From Ctena decussata (lineage: Eukaryota > Mollusca > Bivalvia > Lucinida > Lucinidae), in the NCBI GenBank assembly GCA_963989385.1, contig OZ022510.1, positions 34,849,448 through 34,913,447 of the forward strand: DNA of 64,000 nucleotides. The letters are read 5' to 3'. The notes under the pieces were generated by a model. It saw only the letters and a program-made list of their open reading frames with translations. It made no database searches and was not told where the DNA came from. Positions 12,901 to 23,913 of the stretch are shown here, in pieces; position 1 is the stretch's first letter, and every line of letters begins with the position of its first letter. A program made the position numbers and the translations under genes.

Positions 12901-13972
12901 AAGATCACAATATCTGATGCAGTTTTGTTTGAAATTAGGACTGTCACAGTAAACAGAATTTTTCGAAACAGCCAACTTATATTGACAAGTATAAGCTGTC
13001 ACAAAGAGCTTGTCTCACCGTTAGCCAAAACTTTTACTGACAACTATATCAATATGTTAAGCATTTCACTCATTTTCTGCATAATCATTACGTTTGGACT
13101 TATTTGAACTCTAGTAAAACTGGCGGAGGTTTGTTCCTTAAATCAACTGAACTGGGGGAGGTTTGTTTACCAACTAGTATTGACCTGTTTTTAGAAAATG
13201 TTTCGGCGCTTAGTTATACTATAAGACAGTGTCCGTGCTGATTCTTTTATGGTACTTGTGGACCTCATCAGTTATAAGGGAGAACATTTTTGACGAATTG
13301 CCAAGGAAATACATAATATTTAGAAATATTAAGAGACAAAATCTGAAACGAAAACTTGACGAAACCTTCCCGCCCAGGCGGTGAGGAAAAATACGTTACA
13401 ATAGATAATTGTTTTTAAATTATGTTGATATCTGGCTTGCTTTCATAAAATGACAATATTTGTTACAGACACACAGAACACTAAACTATTGGGTATGTAA
13501 CGTGCATATAACAAAATTAAAATAGCTCTACTAGATTACACAAAGCAACACGTGAACTGAATAACTGCCACAAAGGTGAGAAGATAGAGACATACCCATG
13601 CGCTGTCTAGGGTAAGCCGCCCCCACCCCATTCCCCCTGTCCACTCTTCCTCTTTATATTTGGTGTCCTGCTGATGATGATTTGAATTGGCTTCAACGAA
13701 AAATAATATCCCGCTTAAGTTTTCTAAATAGTACGTGTAGAAAAAAGAAAGAATACTTACGTCATTATAGTTTGAAGCAGTTTGGAATGCTGGTATACAG
13801 TCATCTTGTCCGTTGCTTGACGTAATATTAACCGTTGTATTTGTTTTCACCATGCACACAATAGCAACATTGACGTTATCTCGGAAAGAAAAAGCCACAC
13901 AGAAACCTAGGAAACTAATGTAAGCTAAAATCCATCTCTGTGAACAGTACATAGGAATCTTTCTTTCATGAT
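3621..13972 (-). CDS. SLC17: SLC17-family (sialin-like) transporter, gene A, exons 2-11
   Basis: Second SLC17 MFS transporter. Exons are 13972-13761, 12877-12644, 11842-11755, 10052-9957, 9435-9305, 7954-7805, 7305-7173, 6006-5856, 5233-5143 and 3902-3621, giving 521 codons after the first split codon. All junctions are GT..AG and in frame. Internal exon lengths and phases equal those of gene B. In exon 3 I count 51 of 78 identical residues between the two proteins. Twelve TM segments are expected; seen are VNVAIVCMV (TM1), [13 protein letters not shown] (TM2), [12 protein letters not shown] after TM4, and NHIDFAQ before TM11. The loop after TM1 has NTT and NIT glycosylation sequons. Exon 2 starts with two bases of a split codon, so a short upstream exon holds the initiator ATG; only a weak candidate is seen at 14305-14284. 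Full-length sialins are about 500 aa, so length is normal. Confidence 0.9.
4093..4238. repeat. Duplicated arm plus perfect hairpin
   Basis: A 46-bp segment starting CACAAATCGACATGCTGAGC occurs twice head to tail (4093-4138, 4139-4184) and once inverted (about 4190-4238). The inner pair makes a perfect hairpin with arms near 48 bp and an AT-only loop. It lies in intron 10 of gene A. Confidence 0.85.
4516..4790 (+). mobile_element. tRNA-derived SINE, copy 1
   Basis: The tRNA-like head has an A box (TAGCGCAATCGG) and B box (GGTTCGAATCC), followed by a conserved non-tRNA body and an AACC/A-rich tail. It is flanked by a perfect 12-bp target-site duplication, TCCATTGTTTTC, at 4504-4515 and 4791-4802, so it is a retroposed copy. 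The tRNA-plus-conserved-body structure resembles the molluscan V-SINE group; family assignment is inference. Confidence 0.9.
5143..5233 (-). CDS. SLC17: Gene A exon 10 (TM11)
   Basis: 91 bp; acceptor CTATTTCAG, donor GTGAGT. Encodes [20 protein letters not shown] and [10 protein letters not shown], almost identical in pattern to sialin TM11. Confidence 0.94.
5856..6006 (-). CDS. SLC17: Gene A exon 9 (TM9-TM10)
   Basis: 151 bp; acceptor TTTCTCAG, donor GTAGGC. Encodes [16 protein letters not shown] (TM9), then [18 protein letters not shown] (TM10), homologous to the sialin NHxDxAP region. Confidence 0.92.
6138..6495. mobile_element. Dispersed repeat with terminal hairpin, copy 1
   Basis: Starts near ACGCGACGTCTGATTGG and ends with a large hairpin, AAATTGTCATTTGGGG paired with CCCCAAATGACAATTT. 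It shares its whole layout with the copy at 56563-56855. It lies in intron 8 of gene A. Confidence 0.7.
6929..7137. mobile_element. Fold-back MITE, about 210 bp
   Basis: Near-complete palindrome: TTTATAAAACGACTTAAG at left against CTTAAGTGCTTTTATAAA at right, with CTACATCTATGAAATTTG pairing nearer the centre. It ends only about 36 bp from gene A exon 8. Confidence 0.75.
7173..7305 (-). CDS. SLC17: Gene A exon 8 (TM8)
   Basis: 133 bp; acceptor TTAACAG, donor GTAAGT. Encodes [35 protein letters not shown] and RKLMQVI. No ORF of useful length marks it; it was found by comparison with gene B. Confidence 0.9.
7805..7954 (-). CDS. SLC17: Gene A exon 7 (TM7)
   Basis: 150 bp; acceptor TGTTCTAG, donor GTATCC. 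Encodes [20 protein letters not shown] and [15 protein letters not shown], ending FDIKQ. An NYT sequon is present. Confidence 0.94.
8340..8640. repeat. Degenerate 'CCTTGAAAATGG..AAGGTCA' repeat with poly-A
   Basis: Contains GTGACCTTGAAAATGG followed by CAAGGTCATC, related to the satellite unit at 58.5-59.8 kb, and a 19-base A run near 8582. Intronic (gene A intron 6). Confidence 0.45.
9305..9435 (-). CDS. SLC17: Gene A exon 6 (TM6 and cytosolic loop)
   Basis: 131 bp; acceptor ATCACAG, donor GTACTT. Encodes [30 protein letters not shown] and a polar stretch ending NVDNK. Confidence 0.93.
9957..10052 (-). CDS. SLC17: Gene A exon 5 (TM5-TM6 start)
   Basis: 96 bp; acceptor TTGGTAG, donor GTCAGT (weaker than the others but phase-correct). 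Encodes [14 protein letters not shown] and [14 protein letters not shown]. Confidence 0.92.
10540..10800. repeat. Diverged relative of the 11.0-11.7 kb repeat
   Basis: The stretch ending TTGATTGTGTCGGTTC resembles the 3' part of the 11040-11670 repeat (AAATTGTGTCAGTTCC). Weak similarity judged by eye. Confidence 0.35.
11040..11670 (+). repeat. Uninterrupted dispersed repeat (empty-site reference)
   Basis: Shares long blocks with 52485-54780: GGCCTCAGACTTTATG against GGCCTTAGACTTTGTG, ACAGACGGTTGGCGTCTG against ATAGACGGTTGGGGCCTG, and the CCCACATGGTGTCTTGGG end. No interruption here, so it reveals the two insertions in the other copy. Its nature (old LINE/SINE tail or DNA element) is unknown. 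Confidence 0.7.
11755..11842 (-). CDS. SLC17: Gene A exon 4 (TM4 end and PAMH loop)
   Basis: 88 bp; acceptor TCCTAG, donor GTAGGC. Encodes [16 protein letters not shown] and [14 protein letters not shown]. Length and phase match gene B exon 4. Confidence 0.93.
12644..12877 (-). CDS. SLC17: Gene A exon 3 (TM2-TM4 start)
   Basis: 234 bp, phase 0 at both ends; acceptor GATTTCAG, donor GTATTC. Encodes [32 protein letters not shown] and TM3, then [10 protein letters not shown] at the start of TM4. Confidence 0.95.
13761..13972 (-). CDS. SLC17: Gene A exon 2 (TM1)
   Basis: Acceptor ATTTTCAG, donor GTAAGT; 212 bp with a two-base split codon in front. Encodes [20 protein letters not shown] and [10 protein letters not shown], then a luminal loop with NTT and NIT sequons. 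It is 9 bp shorter than the gene B counterpart. Confidence 0.92.
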
Positions 13973-14283
13973 CTGAAAATATAAAGACTAAAATACAAAT
14001 AAACCTGTTAAAAAGTCACCCCATTTGATAGTCCCTTAACCCAGATTACAGTGCAAATATCAATTCCAATGGTTAAACTGTCTAAACACAAATCACTATG
14101 AAATGCTGTCCAGCTTTCACGATTAGTAATAAATTGTGGATCAGTGTGCATATATTTAGTCAAATAAAGTAGGGGAACATATATTTGAAAATTGACGATT
14201 TGCTCGACAAAATACAATTTTTTCCTGGATTCTCATCAAGCAATGCAAAAGAAATAAAAGTGGAAAAAGGAATGGAGCCTCAC

Positions 14284-14305
14284 AACTGTAGTTTGCTTTT
14301 ACCAT
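14284..14305 (-). CDS. Weak candidate for gene A coding exon 1
   Basis: ATG at 14305 gives seven codons (MVKANYS) plus one T before the donor GTGAGG, the phase needed to join exon 2 (a Tyr codon would form). The reading frame stays open upstream to another ATG at 14359, giving 25 codons. The 311-bp intron is short for this gene and there is no homology support, so this is only a phase-compatible candidate. Confidence 0.2.
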
Positions 14306-14959
14306 TATTGTTACCAAGTTTAATATATTAAACGTAGACCATTTTGGTTGCCAAATCATTTTACGTTACTTTTTATGTAAAACCCATGGGTGTTTTAGTT
14401 TAAATTTGGCTAATCACGGTAAATTACAATGACCAAACTGTAGCGAGAAGTTTATAGTGATACCTCACGAAAGAAAATTACATGACTAGATAGAACAATG
14501 GGAATTAAAGCAGCAAAGTTAAGAAATTACAGAATATGAATGAGATATTGTTTTAGTCAAAGGTCTGGCTGAATTTCTAAAACAAATTTACATGCACAAA
14601 AAACAAACAACTTTTGTGTCATCTTTTTCATCTTTAGCGTTTAGTTGGACGACGAAGCTCTTCCTTTAAGAGATAATCCCCACTGAGAAGGGAGGCAACT
14701 GAAAAGTAAATTACTACTTTCCTTAAAAACGAACCTATACACCTAAAGGCGCGGTTAGGTCGTGTGAGGCATTTAACTTTGCACTTTTGAGTTTCTGTCC
14801 TAAGCAGAGTCGACAAAACTGTGAATGTACTCTCTACATTTTTACTAATTATTTTCTTTCTGTTCGGAGAATGATCACCTTTCCGAATGTTGAATACCAA
14901 GCAGTTTCTTGAAATATTTGTTAGTCGATGGGATGCAAAAAAAGAATTTAATAAACCCA

Positions 14960-15770
14960 TCTTCGTCATCGGCCTCCGTCCGTCTATGTAGACGATGGGT
15001 TGCGCTGGGATGAGTTCACCGTCTGCGGTGACTGAATAGGCCAATTCTGGAGTGGCAGTCCTTGGTGCAGCCATCGCTGACGAAGACCGAGGTATCCGTT
15101 GAGCTAGTTGACGCCTTGCTTCTCAGTCTCTGTTGTCTTCTTCTCTCATGTCTCTCTTACTCCGCTCTCTTGATACCTGTACTGACTACACATCTTGAGC
15201 ATTTTCCTCCCACGATGCAACATCTATGTGTGTCGATTTGAGGTCTCTTTTACAGACGTCAGAGTACCTCAGGCAGGGGTGGCCAACAGGACGAGTACCT
15301 TTCTCCAGTTGGCCATACAGAAGGTTCTTGGGAAGTCGACCGCTGTCAATCCGGCTTACGTGACCTAGCCAGCGCAGACGTCTCTGGCTCAGCATGGCAA
15401 AGAGAGAGGTTGTTTTAGCCTTGGTGAGAACTTCAGTGTTTATGATCTTGTCCCTTCAGGTTATGCCCAAGATCCGACGTAGACAACGCATATGGTATGC
15501 AGTGAGCCTGGCTTCTTGTCTCGCGTACATCGTCCAAGTCTCGCTGCCATATAGGGGGGGGGGGGGGGGGGGGGCTGATAACACAAGCCTGTTAAGCTCT
15601 AAGCTTTGTGTATAGGGTCAGGTTTCTGTTCACCCATACTCTGCTGGAGAGTTTTGACATCACCTCGGTGGCTTTTCCAATGCGAGAATTGATTTCGGTC
15701 TCCAGTGATAGGTTCTCTTTGATGAGTGAGCCAAGGTACCTGAAGTTTTCGACATTCGCCAGTTGTGAGC
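14960..15770 (-). pseudogene. Decayed 3' end of a non-LTR retrotransposon (RT C-terminal region)
   Basis: The minus strand reads ENFRYLGSLIKENLSLETEI, then YGSETWTMYARQEARL, LRRILGIT, a TGA where Trp is usual, RDKIINTEVLTKA, LSQRRLRWLGHVSRIDSGRL, RYSDVCKRDLKS and finally CTKDCHSRIGLFSHRRR. This is the standard order of the thumb/C-terminal region and terminal zinc-knuckle-like motif of LINE reverse transcriptases. A 21-base G run (15554-15574) replaces the LP..LYG segment, and the last part is in another frame. Dead copy. Similar sequence may continue to about 15958. Confidence 0.85.
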
Positions 15771-16477
15771 AATGTAGGCTGTCCGCCGCAGCTGCTGAGC
15801 CTCATCAAATCTTCCATACAGACATGAAGGGAACTGTCAGTTTTAAAGGTAATTGCTAGAGTCTTGCTCACAAGATTGCAAGTGCTCGCTGAACGAGTGT
15901 ACCCCGAAGCACAGTGTGGCTTTCGAGTGTACCCATCAGAAGCAGTTAAATAAAGCAAACTTTTCTGACACCGAAACCCAATTTCTTGATTTACATTAAA
16001 TTTTTAAATGGTGTTTTTTTAACATTTTGATTTTGATATAATTGTAATTGTCTCATTTGGAGATAGAGATATTCCTCGTTCTACATCGTAAGGGAGTTAT
16101 AAAACTCACCTCATTCGGTTTGCCAGGCTTTCTAGTCAAATTGCTGCCTCGAACACTCTTACAAAATCGAAAGCAAAACGTTCGAAATAAGGCTACCGGT
16201 ATCACAAATGCCTTGCGGCTTTTTTTTTCTCAACATTTTTTACGACGCCACTACGACATGGTAGCTAACTTAGGTAAGCAAAAAAAAAAATAAAACACTC
16301 CTTAAACAAGCAACGACAGAACTTGAATTTTGTGGTGACTTAATATATAAATTCAAAACAGTTACTGCTCAAAACAATTCTTATTGATTTAAGAAAAAAA
16401 TCTCTTACAAGAAAGAGGAGATCACGACATACATGTCAGTGTATCGCTACATACCGCATGCTGATTGATTTGAAAGG

Positions 16478-18175
16478 GGGGTGCCTATAAGGCCCTTTTT
16501 CTGCCCAAGAGCACAATGTTTTATTTCCAGCTGATGATTAGACTATAGTGTCCCCTATACTGAATCAATAGTGGTTAAGCTCCGTAAGCCTTACTTTTGG
16601 AATAATGGGGTTATTAAAGTGGGTGGGGTAAATCAGCATGAACCAGGGATGTCATATTATAAGCTATATTTCTCTTTCAAATTTAATCGCATTCATAAAT
16701 ACCTTCCTTTATAAGTTGAAGTAATGTCTTTGGTGACATCTTTTCTCAAATTCTGTCTTTTAAAGTAAAATCTGATGTCTGCAGAATTTCTTTTAGAGAC
16801 ACTGCCAATTTTCATTAATTTTGGTACTTTGAATTCAATATATTCTACCATATCTCTAGAACCAATGGATGACTTCTTACCAAACTAACATGGGCTCACC
16901 GCTGGGAGAGTGCAAAATGTCGATTAAATTTTGGTGACCTTGACCTTTGTTTCAAGGTCACAGTAAGACTTATAATGTCAATTTTAAGTCAAGTTTTGGC
17001 CATTGTGTACACAGTACCTCCTGAATTGATATGGAATTTTTCCCAAAGTGGCCTAAATTAAACATTATGAGGAGTTAGAGCACTAGTTATAATTAAATGG
17101 CCATGGCATCATGATTAAATGGCCATGACATCATCTTCAAGGTCAAGGTCATGGCTAGACTAAACAGAGTTTATTCATAGATTTCGTCTATCAGTCAGCA
17201 GCAATGTACCAAATCTGAGTGTTTGCATTTGAAAATCAATGTTTAATGTGCACGGAATGACCTTGACCTTGGTCTGAAGGTCAGTATTAGCCAAACATGA
17301 TGAAACAGAATTGGGTAAAACTTAAGGGTTATAGAAAAGTCTATTGTAAAATAATGGACTTTTGAATGAATTGGTGACCTTCAGATCAAGGTCAAGGTCA
17401 TTATATGCATATTAAGCATTGGTTTACAAATAGAAACATACATATTTGTTAAATTTCTGCTTATTAGCTGTGTGATATCTTTGATTAAACTCTGCCTAGT
17501 CTAACCTTGACCTTGACATTGAAGATGATGTCATGGCCATTTGATCATAACTAGTGCTCTTACTCTTCATAATGTTTAATTTAGGCCACTTTGGTCTTGA
17601 TTTCATATCAGTTCAGGAGCTACCATGTAGACAATGGCCAAAACTTGACTTAAAATTGACATTATAAGTCTTACTGTGACCTATAAACAAAGGTCAAGGT
17701 CACCAAAATTTAATCAACAGTTTGCACCCTCCCAACTGTTAGCCCATGGTAGTTTGGTAAGAAGTCATCCATTGGTTCTAGAGATATGGTGGAATATATT
17801 GAATTCAAAGTACCAAAATTAATGAAAATTGGCAGTGTCTCTAAAAGAAATTCTACAGACATAAGATTTTACTTTAAAAGACAGAATTTGAGAAAAGATG
17901 TCACCAAAGACATTACTTCAACTTATAAAGGAAGGTATTTATGAATGCCAATAAATTTGAAGGAGAAATATAGCTTATAATATGACACCCCTGGTCCATG
18001 CTGATTTACCCCACCCACTTTAATAACCCCATTATTCAAAAAGTGGCGCTTACGGAGCTTAACCACTATTGATTCCGTATAGCGGACACTATAGTCTAAT
18101 TATCAGCTGAAAATAAAACACTTTGCTCTTGGGCAGAAAAAGGGCCTTATAGGCACCCCCCCCCCCCCCCCCCCA
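16478..18175. mobile_element. 1.7-kb near-perfect palindrome
   Basis: The two arms of about 848 bp are reverse complements about a centre near 17327: GGTGCCTATAAGGCCC at 16480 against GGGCCTTATAGGCACC near 18142, and ACCAATGGATGACTTCTTAC near 16861 against its complement near 17757. Ends run into G/C homopolymers (19 C at 18156-18174). It carries repeated CAAGGTCA motifs. No coding region seen. Interpreted as a giant fold-back element or inverted duplication. Confidence 0.85.
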
Positions 18176-18305
18176 CCTTTTTAGATTATATTCTTATAAT
18201 ATGAAGATGTGCATGTGAGTTTCGATTTTTCTTTCGGCCATTTTTGATGGAGTTATAGCCCTTACTGGCTCAGACCTTGTCCCAGCAACTCCTACCACAT
18301 CTTGT

Positions 18306-18372
18306 ATCATATTGACTTGAAATTGTGCAGTATATTTTATCATATTGACTTGAAATTGTGCAGTATATTTTA
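18306..18372. repeat. Tandem duplication of a 31-bp unit
   Basis: TCATATTGACTTGAAATTGT followed by GCAGTATATTT occurs twice head to tail. It sits right outside the large palindrome. Confidence 0.85.
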
Positions 18373-19117
18373 TCATGATCTGAAGATGTGCATTGATTTT
18401 GGAATTTCAATTGTCCTAATTATTACAAAGTTATGGCCCTTTGTTGTTTTTGGCATTTTCAAACTTTTGAACCATTTGACCGAGAGAGCTGAAATTTAGT
18501 ATGCAATTAGTATTTGGTGAATTGAATCTGATTATTGTTAGGATGTGCTAAATTGATTAACGACAGAGTTATTCCCCTTTCATAGATAATAGACGTTCAC
18601 TTAAAGGTAAAAGGATAACTCCAGAATTATTTATATTAATGGGCTGAATTTTCATAAATGCATCGTTCATTTGCAATCAGGTTCATATAAGCAGGATTAT
18701 GGCCCTTGTTATTCTATTATTGGGTATAGTCTCGCTGTTTTGGGCATTCTGTAAGGGCCTAAAGTTTCAATCACCTACTTTTAATCATATATGCCCCTTT
18801 CTAGTGGCCCAGTAATAGGGTATATGTCTTTGCATATGCTTCAGTTATTATTTGCATACCAGGTTCTGTATTACACATATTTATGTTTTTGGCCATATAG
18901 AAACTCTGAAACTTAATAAAGGGCTGCAGCTGTGTCTCCTTTCAAACGTCTGGTGACACTTGGCCGATGGCCTTTTATTCTTGTTTTACTATGTGCTCCT
19001 TCTAATGTGCAGTATGTGGTGTTTAGTCAGAATGTGAAAGCCACTGGTGTCGGTTTCTGATTATTACCTTCTCATCTACTTTGAAAATTTTCAATTTCTA
19101 ATCAGCTAATATAGACT

Positions 19118-19341
19118 AGCGACACGATAAAACCAACAAAGTGGCATGTGCGCCCAGCGAGTACTCAGATCAGTCTGGGCATCCACTCAGTCTGATTAGG
19201 ATTTTTGCTGTCCGCAGGACGCTAGCCCTCAGGCACCCTTTAAACGCACAGCGAAGACTCTCAGACTGGGTGGATGCCCTGGGTGATCTGAGTCTTCGCT
19301 AGGCGCAAATGCCACTTTGTTGGTTTTGTCATATCATGGTT
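19118..19341. mobile_element. Palindromic MITE, copy 2
   Basis: GCGACACGATAAAACC at left pairs with GGTTTTGTCATATC at right; interior blocks as in copy 1. Ends are slightly decayed. Confidence 0.75.
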
Positions 19342-21010
19342 CAATTCTGATACTCTACAATGTAATGCAATTTAAGGAAATGAATAAAATCAGCTTAGCT
19401 TCTGCTTCTGCTATGATGAAGAATCCAACATAATAAATTTGGAAATGCCAAATACTGGTTAAAAACACTTTGAACCACTGCACAAGAATTTAAACCATTT
19501 ATGCCTAGTGTCCAACAAAAAGGACAATGAGCAAATACTGCAGGACAAAATCAGCCGCAAAACGCGCCGTCTGATTCTGGTCTACGTTGCTTGCATAAAA
19601 TCAACAGCAATTGTATAAAAATGTTCAAAACTAGATAAATCAGACACACCTAAAATGATGAAATGGACTCATCCAATATCTAAAGATGAAAAAGCCCACT
19701 AGAAATTGATTAACACTCCACTGTAATAAGACTCCACAATCTGGTAGTCAGATCAATTAAAACTTATTCATTTTCTCAAAAGTTAAACAAAATGGTATCT
19801 GAATAAAACATAAAAAAATACATTAGAACTTCGAAGGCTTGAACCCTGATTGCTCACTAACCCTGCCTGACTTGAACTCGTTCCTGGGTCGCTAAAGGTT
19901 AATTTATATTGAAACTCACCCTGGATTGCTAGAATTACTGGAACTAATTTTATGGTCCCAAACCTGTTAGAGCCATTGAAGTTCTACTCTATATTTTGTG
20001 AAATATGCACACAAAAAAAGTTGTTTTAATGCAATCAAACAAGACAAACCTGTCATTTTATCTGCCATAAACACTTAAACTCACACCATTGATGTATTTT
20101 AGTTGATACAGCCAAGAAGACCTGAGTTCGTGTTAAACAAGCTTTTTAACACTTGTAGGACAAGGCTACATTAATTCTAAATTACTTCAAAGCTCTAAAC
20201 AAAGATGGGTTAGATGAGAGCTTTGGGATATTTTTCTTTATTTTTCAATAAAAGCTTAAGAGGTGATGCGTTCAAAATAATCTTGCAAGATTGTTCTTAC
20301 TCTAGGAATGCCGTTTTAATCCTACTAGACGCCCATTTTACGAAGAGGGGGCTTTAGTTAGAGCCTCAAGAGTAGTTAATCAGTCACTGCCAAAATGCTT
20401 CTCATTAACGGTATTTAGTTGAGTGGACATACTCTCAGAGGAAGCAATTCTACGTTGTTCTTTTTTTTATTTTTTTATTTTTTTCTTGCCTGCCTTCTCC
20501 GTAGGGGTCAGCCCTTAAATAAAAGAAAGGTTTCTCTAGGAGCAAATTATTTGCTTGAACTCTGACCCCTTTTTGAAAAAACTACGTCCTCCTTAGAAAC
20601 AAACAATGATTCATGTTGTTCCCCTGTGTTAAGATAGTGAAAAAAGGAGATTTTTTGAAAACAGGCAGAGGGCAATTATTAGACAAGGGCGTTTATTAAG
20701 AATTATATTGTATATGGTTAGTGAATAGGTATTATTACAAAAGTATTACCCAAGCCCATTTCTTATCTGAAACTGGTGCTCTTTCTTGTAACATAGAGTT
20801 TTGAGTGAAAAGATACCTTAAGGGAAGTGCTTACATCAAATATTAAAATTTGGACTGACACGAAAGAGTCTTAACGTTTCCATTTTTTTAAACAATTCGG
20901 GGTTTAAAGAATGTTCGTGAAAGGAAAACGACTCGACTCTGACCAGACTGTGCGGGCGTTTTTCCTGTTCGCAATTCCGTTAGGTACTGTTTATTGCGAG
21001 GCAAATCATA

Positions 21011-21233
21011 TGAGCCGCAACACGACAAAACCAGAAAAGTGGCATGTGCGCCCAGCGAAGCATCCGCCCTCTCTGATCAGAGTCTTCTCTGCCTGCATGG
21101 AGCTATCTTAGACCCTTAACCACCCTTTAAGCACACAGCAAAGACGCTGATCACACTGGGCTGATTCTGAGGCTGATCTGAATCTTTACTGGGCGAACCT
21201 GTCAGTTTGTTGGTTTTGTCATGTCGCGGCTGA
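21011..21233. mobile_element. Palindromic MITE, copy 3
   Basis: Begins TGAGCCGCAACACGAC and ends GTCATGTCGCGGCT; interior shortened and diverged. Confidence 0.75.
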
Positions 21234-21457
21234 TTAGTAAAATTTGTAGTTTTACTCCAGATTCCTCCGATTGTTTTAAACATTGTTATGTGCATGTTTC
21301 CAATGATATCAGAATGCAATGACAAATGGTTTATTTTGTAGCATGTGCGGTCGATAAGCTACCTGTTTAGTCTTTCTAGATGACCCCATTAGCATGACGA
21401 TTCATGCATATTAAACTTTGCAGGGGAAACTTATGCTAATCGGGAAGAATCCAAAGA

Positions 21458-21660
21458 GCCTCGACAACATACAACAAAGTGGCACGTCCGCCCAGCGAAG
21501 ACTCAGATCAGCCTGGGCATCCGCCCAGTCTGATCAGAGGCTTCGCTGCCCGCATGTTACTAGCTTAGACACTTATACTTAGCTACCCAGCACGCCCAGA
21601 ATGATCAGTCTTCACTAGGCGTACCTGCCAGTTTATTGGTTTTGTCCTGTCGCGGCTCGT
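21458..21660. mobile_element. Palindromic MITE, copy 4
   Basis: The 3' end GTCCTGTCGCGGCTCG is intact; the 5' end is eroded (GACAACATACAACAAAG). Only about 225 bp from copy 3. Confidence 0.65.
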
Positions 21661-22430
21661 TTGCAGTATTTTCTACAGATTCTTCTGATTGTTTCAAACA
21701 TTGTGATGTGCATGTTTACATGGACATATGGTTTATCTTGTACCATTTGCGGACGAGCAAATCAAGTTTAGGCTTCCCAAATGATCCCTTTAACATTACG
21801 GTTTACGAAAATAAAAAACTTGCAGGGGACACTTGATATGCTTATAAGGAGGACATCGATACTAGTGGAGGTTGCTGGCTATGTATCTGTCTTCCTTTCT
21901 AAAACTCTGAATCTTCACCTCTTGGAACCTTAGTGTTTCTTTTCTTTCCAATTTATTCGTTTCAAATCAACTAGATCTTCCTTTTGAGTTTGAAGGAAAA
22001 TAGTCAGTCCAGCTAGTCCTACCTAGGGCAGAGGCTTATTAAACGTCTAATTTTGTCCTTTGCACAATTTTAGAATTCCTGACACAGTCCCGGATTCTGT
22101 GTTACATTATTAATTGACAGGGCATTTTATATTTCTGTAAATAATATTAATTCTTCATCACTTTACTAGTTTATGCTTAAAGAAGTTTTTGCTGCTGTCC
22201 GTCTTAAGGCCATAAAACCTGTCTGTTGTATTTCTGGCATTATGGTCCCCGGTATGGTTGTCCACTTTTCGTCCTGTTTTTGTTTGTAGCTCAAAATAGA
22301 AATTATAGATGAATGTATGCATTAGATGTTTTGTGTGTTTTGTGTTTGTTGTATTAACAAGCATTTCGTCTATGTTGGACTAGTTGTGTCTGCCATCGAA
22401 CATGTACTATTATGTTTTAATCAAAAGAAA

Positions 22431-22500
22431 GTTGGTATTGACCCAGTTACAGGTCCTCGGACAGTTACAGCAGTCCCAGGACCTGTAACTAGGCCAATAC
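22431..22500. repeat. Short inverted repeat
   Basis: GTATTGACCCAGTTACAGGT pairs with ACCTGTAACTAGGCCAATAC, forming a hairpin of about 70 bp. Confidence 0.6.
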
Positions 22501-22797
22501 GAAATTTCTTGATTAATGACGATTTCATTAATTTACGTCATTGATTTTGACAGAGTTTGACGTCATGGATATTGGCAGAGTTGTGTTGCCCGAGTTTGGC
22601 CTGTATTGGCCCAGTTTAGCTTGTATTGGCAGAGGTGCCCTATATTGGCTGAGTTTGTCAAAATAAGCCCATTTTATGACTGGTATAATGTGGCCTTCTT
22701 TTGATAAACAAGTACTAATATTACAATAACTTAATTAATAGTATTCTGTATTCTGGTTTGCGTTTCTCCCTCCACCTGTTTTTCGGTGTCTTAGGTA

Positions 22798-23005
22798 CAG
22801 TCAGCTCTCGATATCTCAAAGTCGAAGTTCATCTCAAACAACTGATACCTCAAAGTAAATTTTCTGAAATTTACTTTGAGGTACCAGTTGCTTGAGATGA
22901 CAGGACTTGCAATATCAAGAAAAATGGAAAATGTCTTCAAACTTTATTCTTTGATACAAGAGAGTATGTTGATTTAGTATTGTTTGAGATAACAGGAGTT
23001 GACTG
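22798..23005. mobile_element. Mariner-type MITE with TA duplication
   Basis: Ends CAGTCAGCTCTCGATATC and GATAACAGGAGTTGACTG are inverted relatives, bordered by TA on both sides (22796-22797, 23006-23007). An inner hairpin (AAATTTACTTTGAGGTA) is near perfect. 208 bp, no ORF. Confidence 0.75.
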
Positions 23006-23913
23006 TAGTTTGTGATTGTGACCATTCCTGGATATCTTCATTTATATTTTCATGTATCTGCAGACTATTTCTATTCGCCTCGTAAGGGTGTACAGCCTTT
23101 TTTAATATAACGTGTTGTCCTTTTGAACTACCGTATTTGGTCTTTTCTTAGACAGCGTTCCCATTCGAAAACGATCAAAAAGATATAGATCCATCTTGTA
23201 AGACTAATCTAGATCTCTGAGACTGTTTTGAACAGAAAATAAAACACAATTTATGACTGGATTGCACAAGAATGGTTTACATATTTGCGGTAATACTGGA
23301 AGATGTACTTCCGTCTTGTTACCCAACAAATGCGATTCTCTATATCACTGGCATGTGCTTTACCTAAATCAATCCAGCAATTTCAGTTTTGGATTACTAC
23401 AAACATAGAAAACAAAACCATAGTTGACTTTTAGCATTTTATTAATAAAGTAATAACCTTTTAGATACATCTCGGTGATTGTGTATATGTTCGTGAATGA
23501 ATGAATGAATGAATTCTTGTGCCACTTCTTAAAACTCCATAAATGAAAATCGGACAAATAAGTTTTGCCTTTTAATGTTATTATTATTATTATTATTGTT
23601 CTTTTCTTTTTTTCTCTCTTTCAATTTTAATAATAAAAATTTTTGTTTCCATGTTTGCCAGCCTCTGATTTCGAAAATCATTTTTTATATATAGAAAATA
23701 GAAAATGGCACAAGAATTACTACTGCCAATTTTGAGTTTAAATTGCTTGCCATCAAAGTGTACCGTATCTGTACTTAATAATGGATGTTTTACTACAGTA
23801 ATTTTAGCTTTCCTAACTATTTCCTTTCCACAAAATGTCAATTTTCTATATTCAACTGAAAAATTATGTTCTTCAGAAATCTGATTATCTATTTTTGTCC
23901 AACTAGAAATATA

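Noticed and set aside
14634..15074. 146-aa minus-strand open frame
   Set aside because: Its first part is the wrong frame of the LINE C-terminal motif (CTKDCHSRIGLFSHRRR in the neighbouring frame).
16478..18175. LTR retrotransposon
   Set aside because: The long repeats are inverted, not direct, and there is no gag/pol sequence, primer-binding site or polypurine tract.
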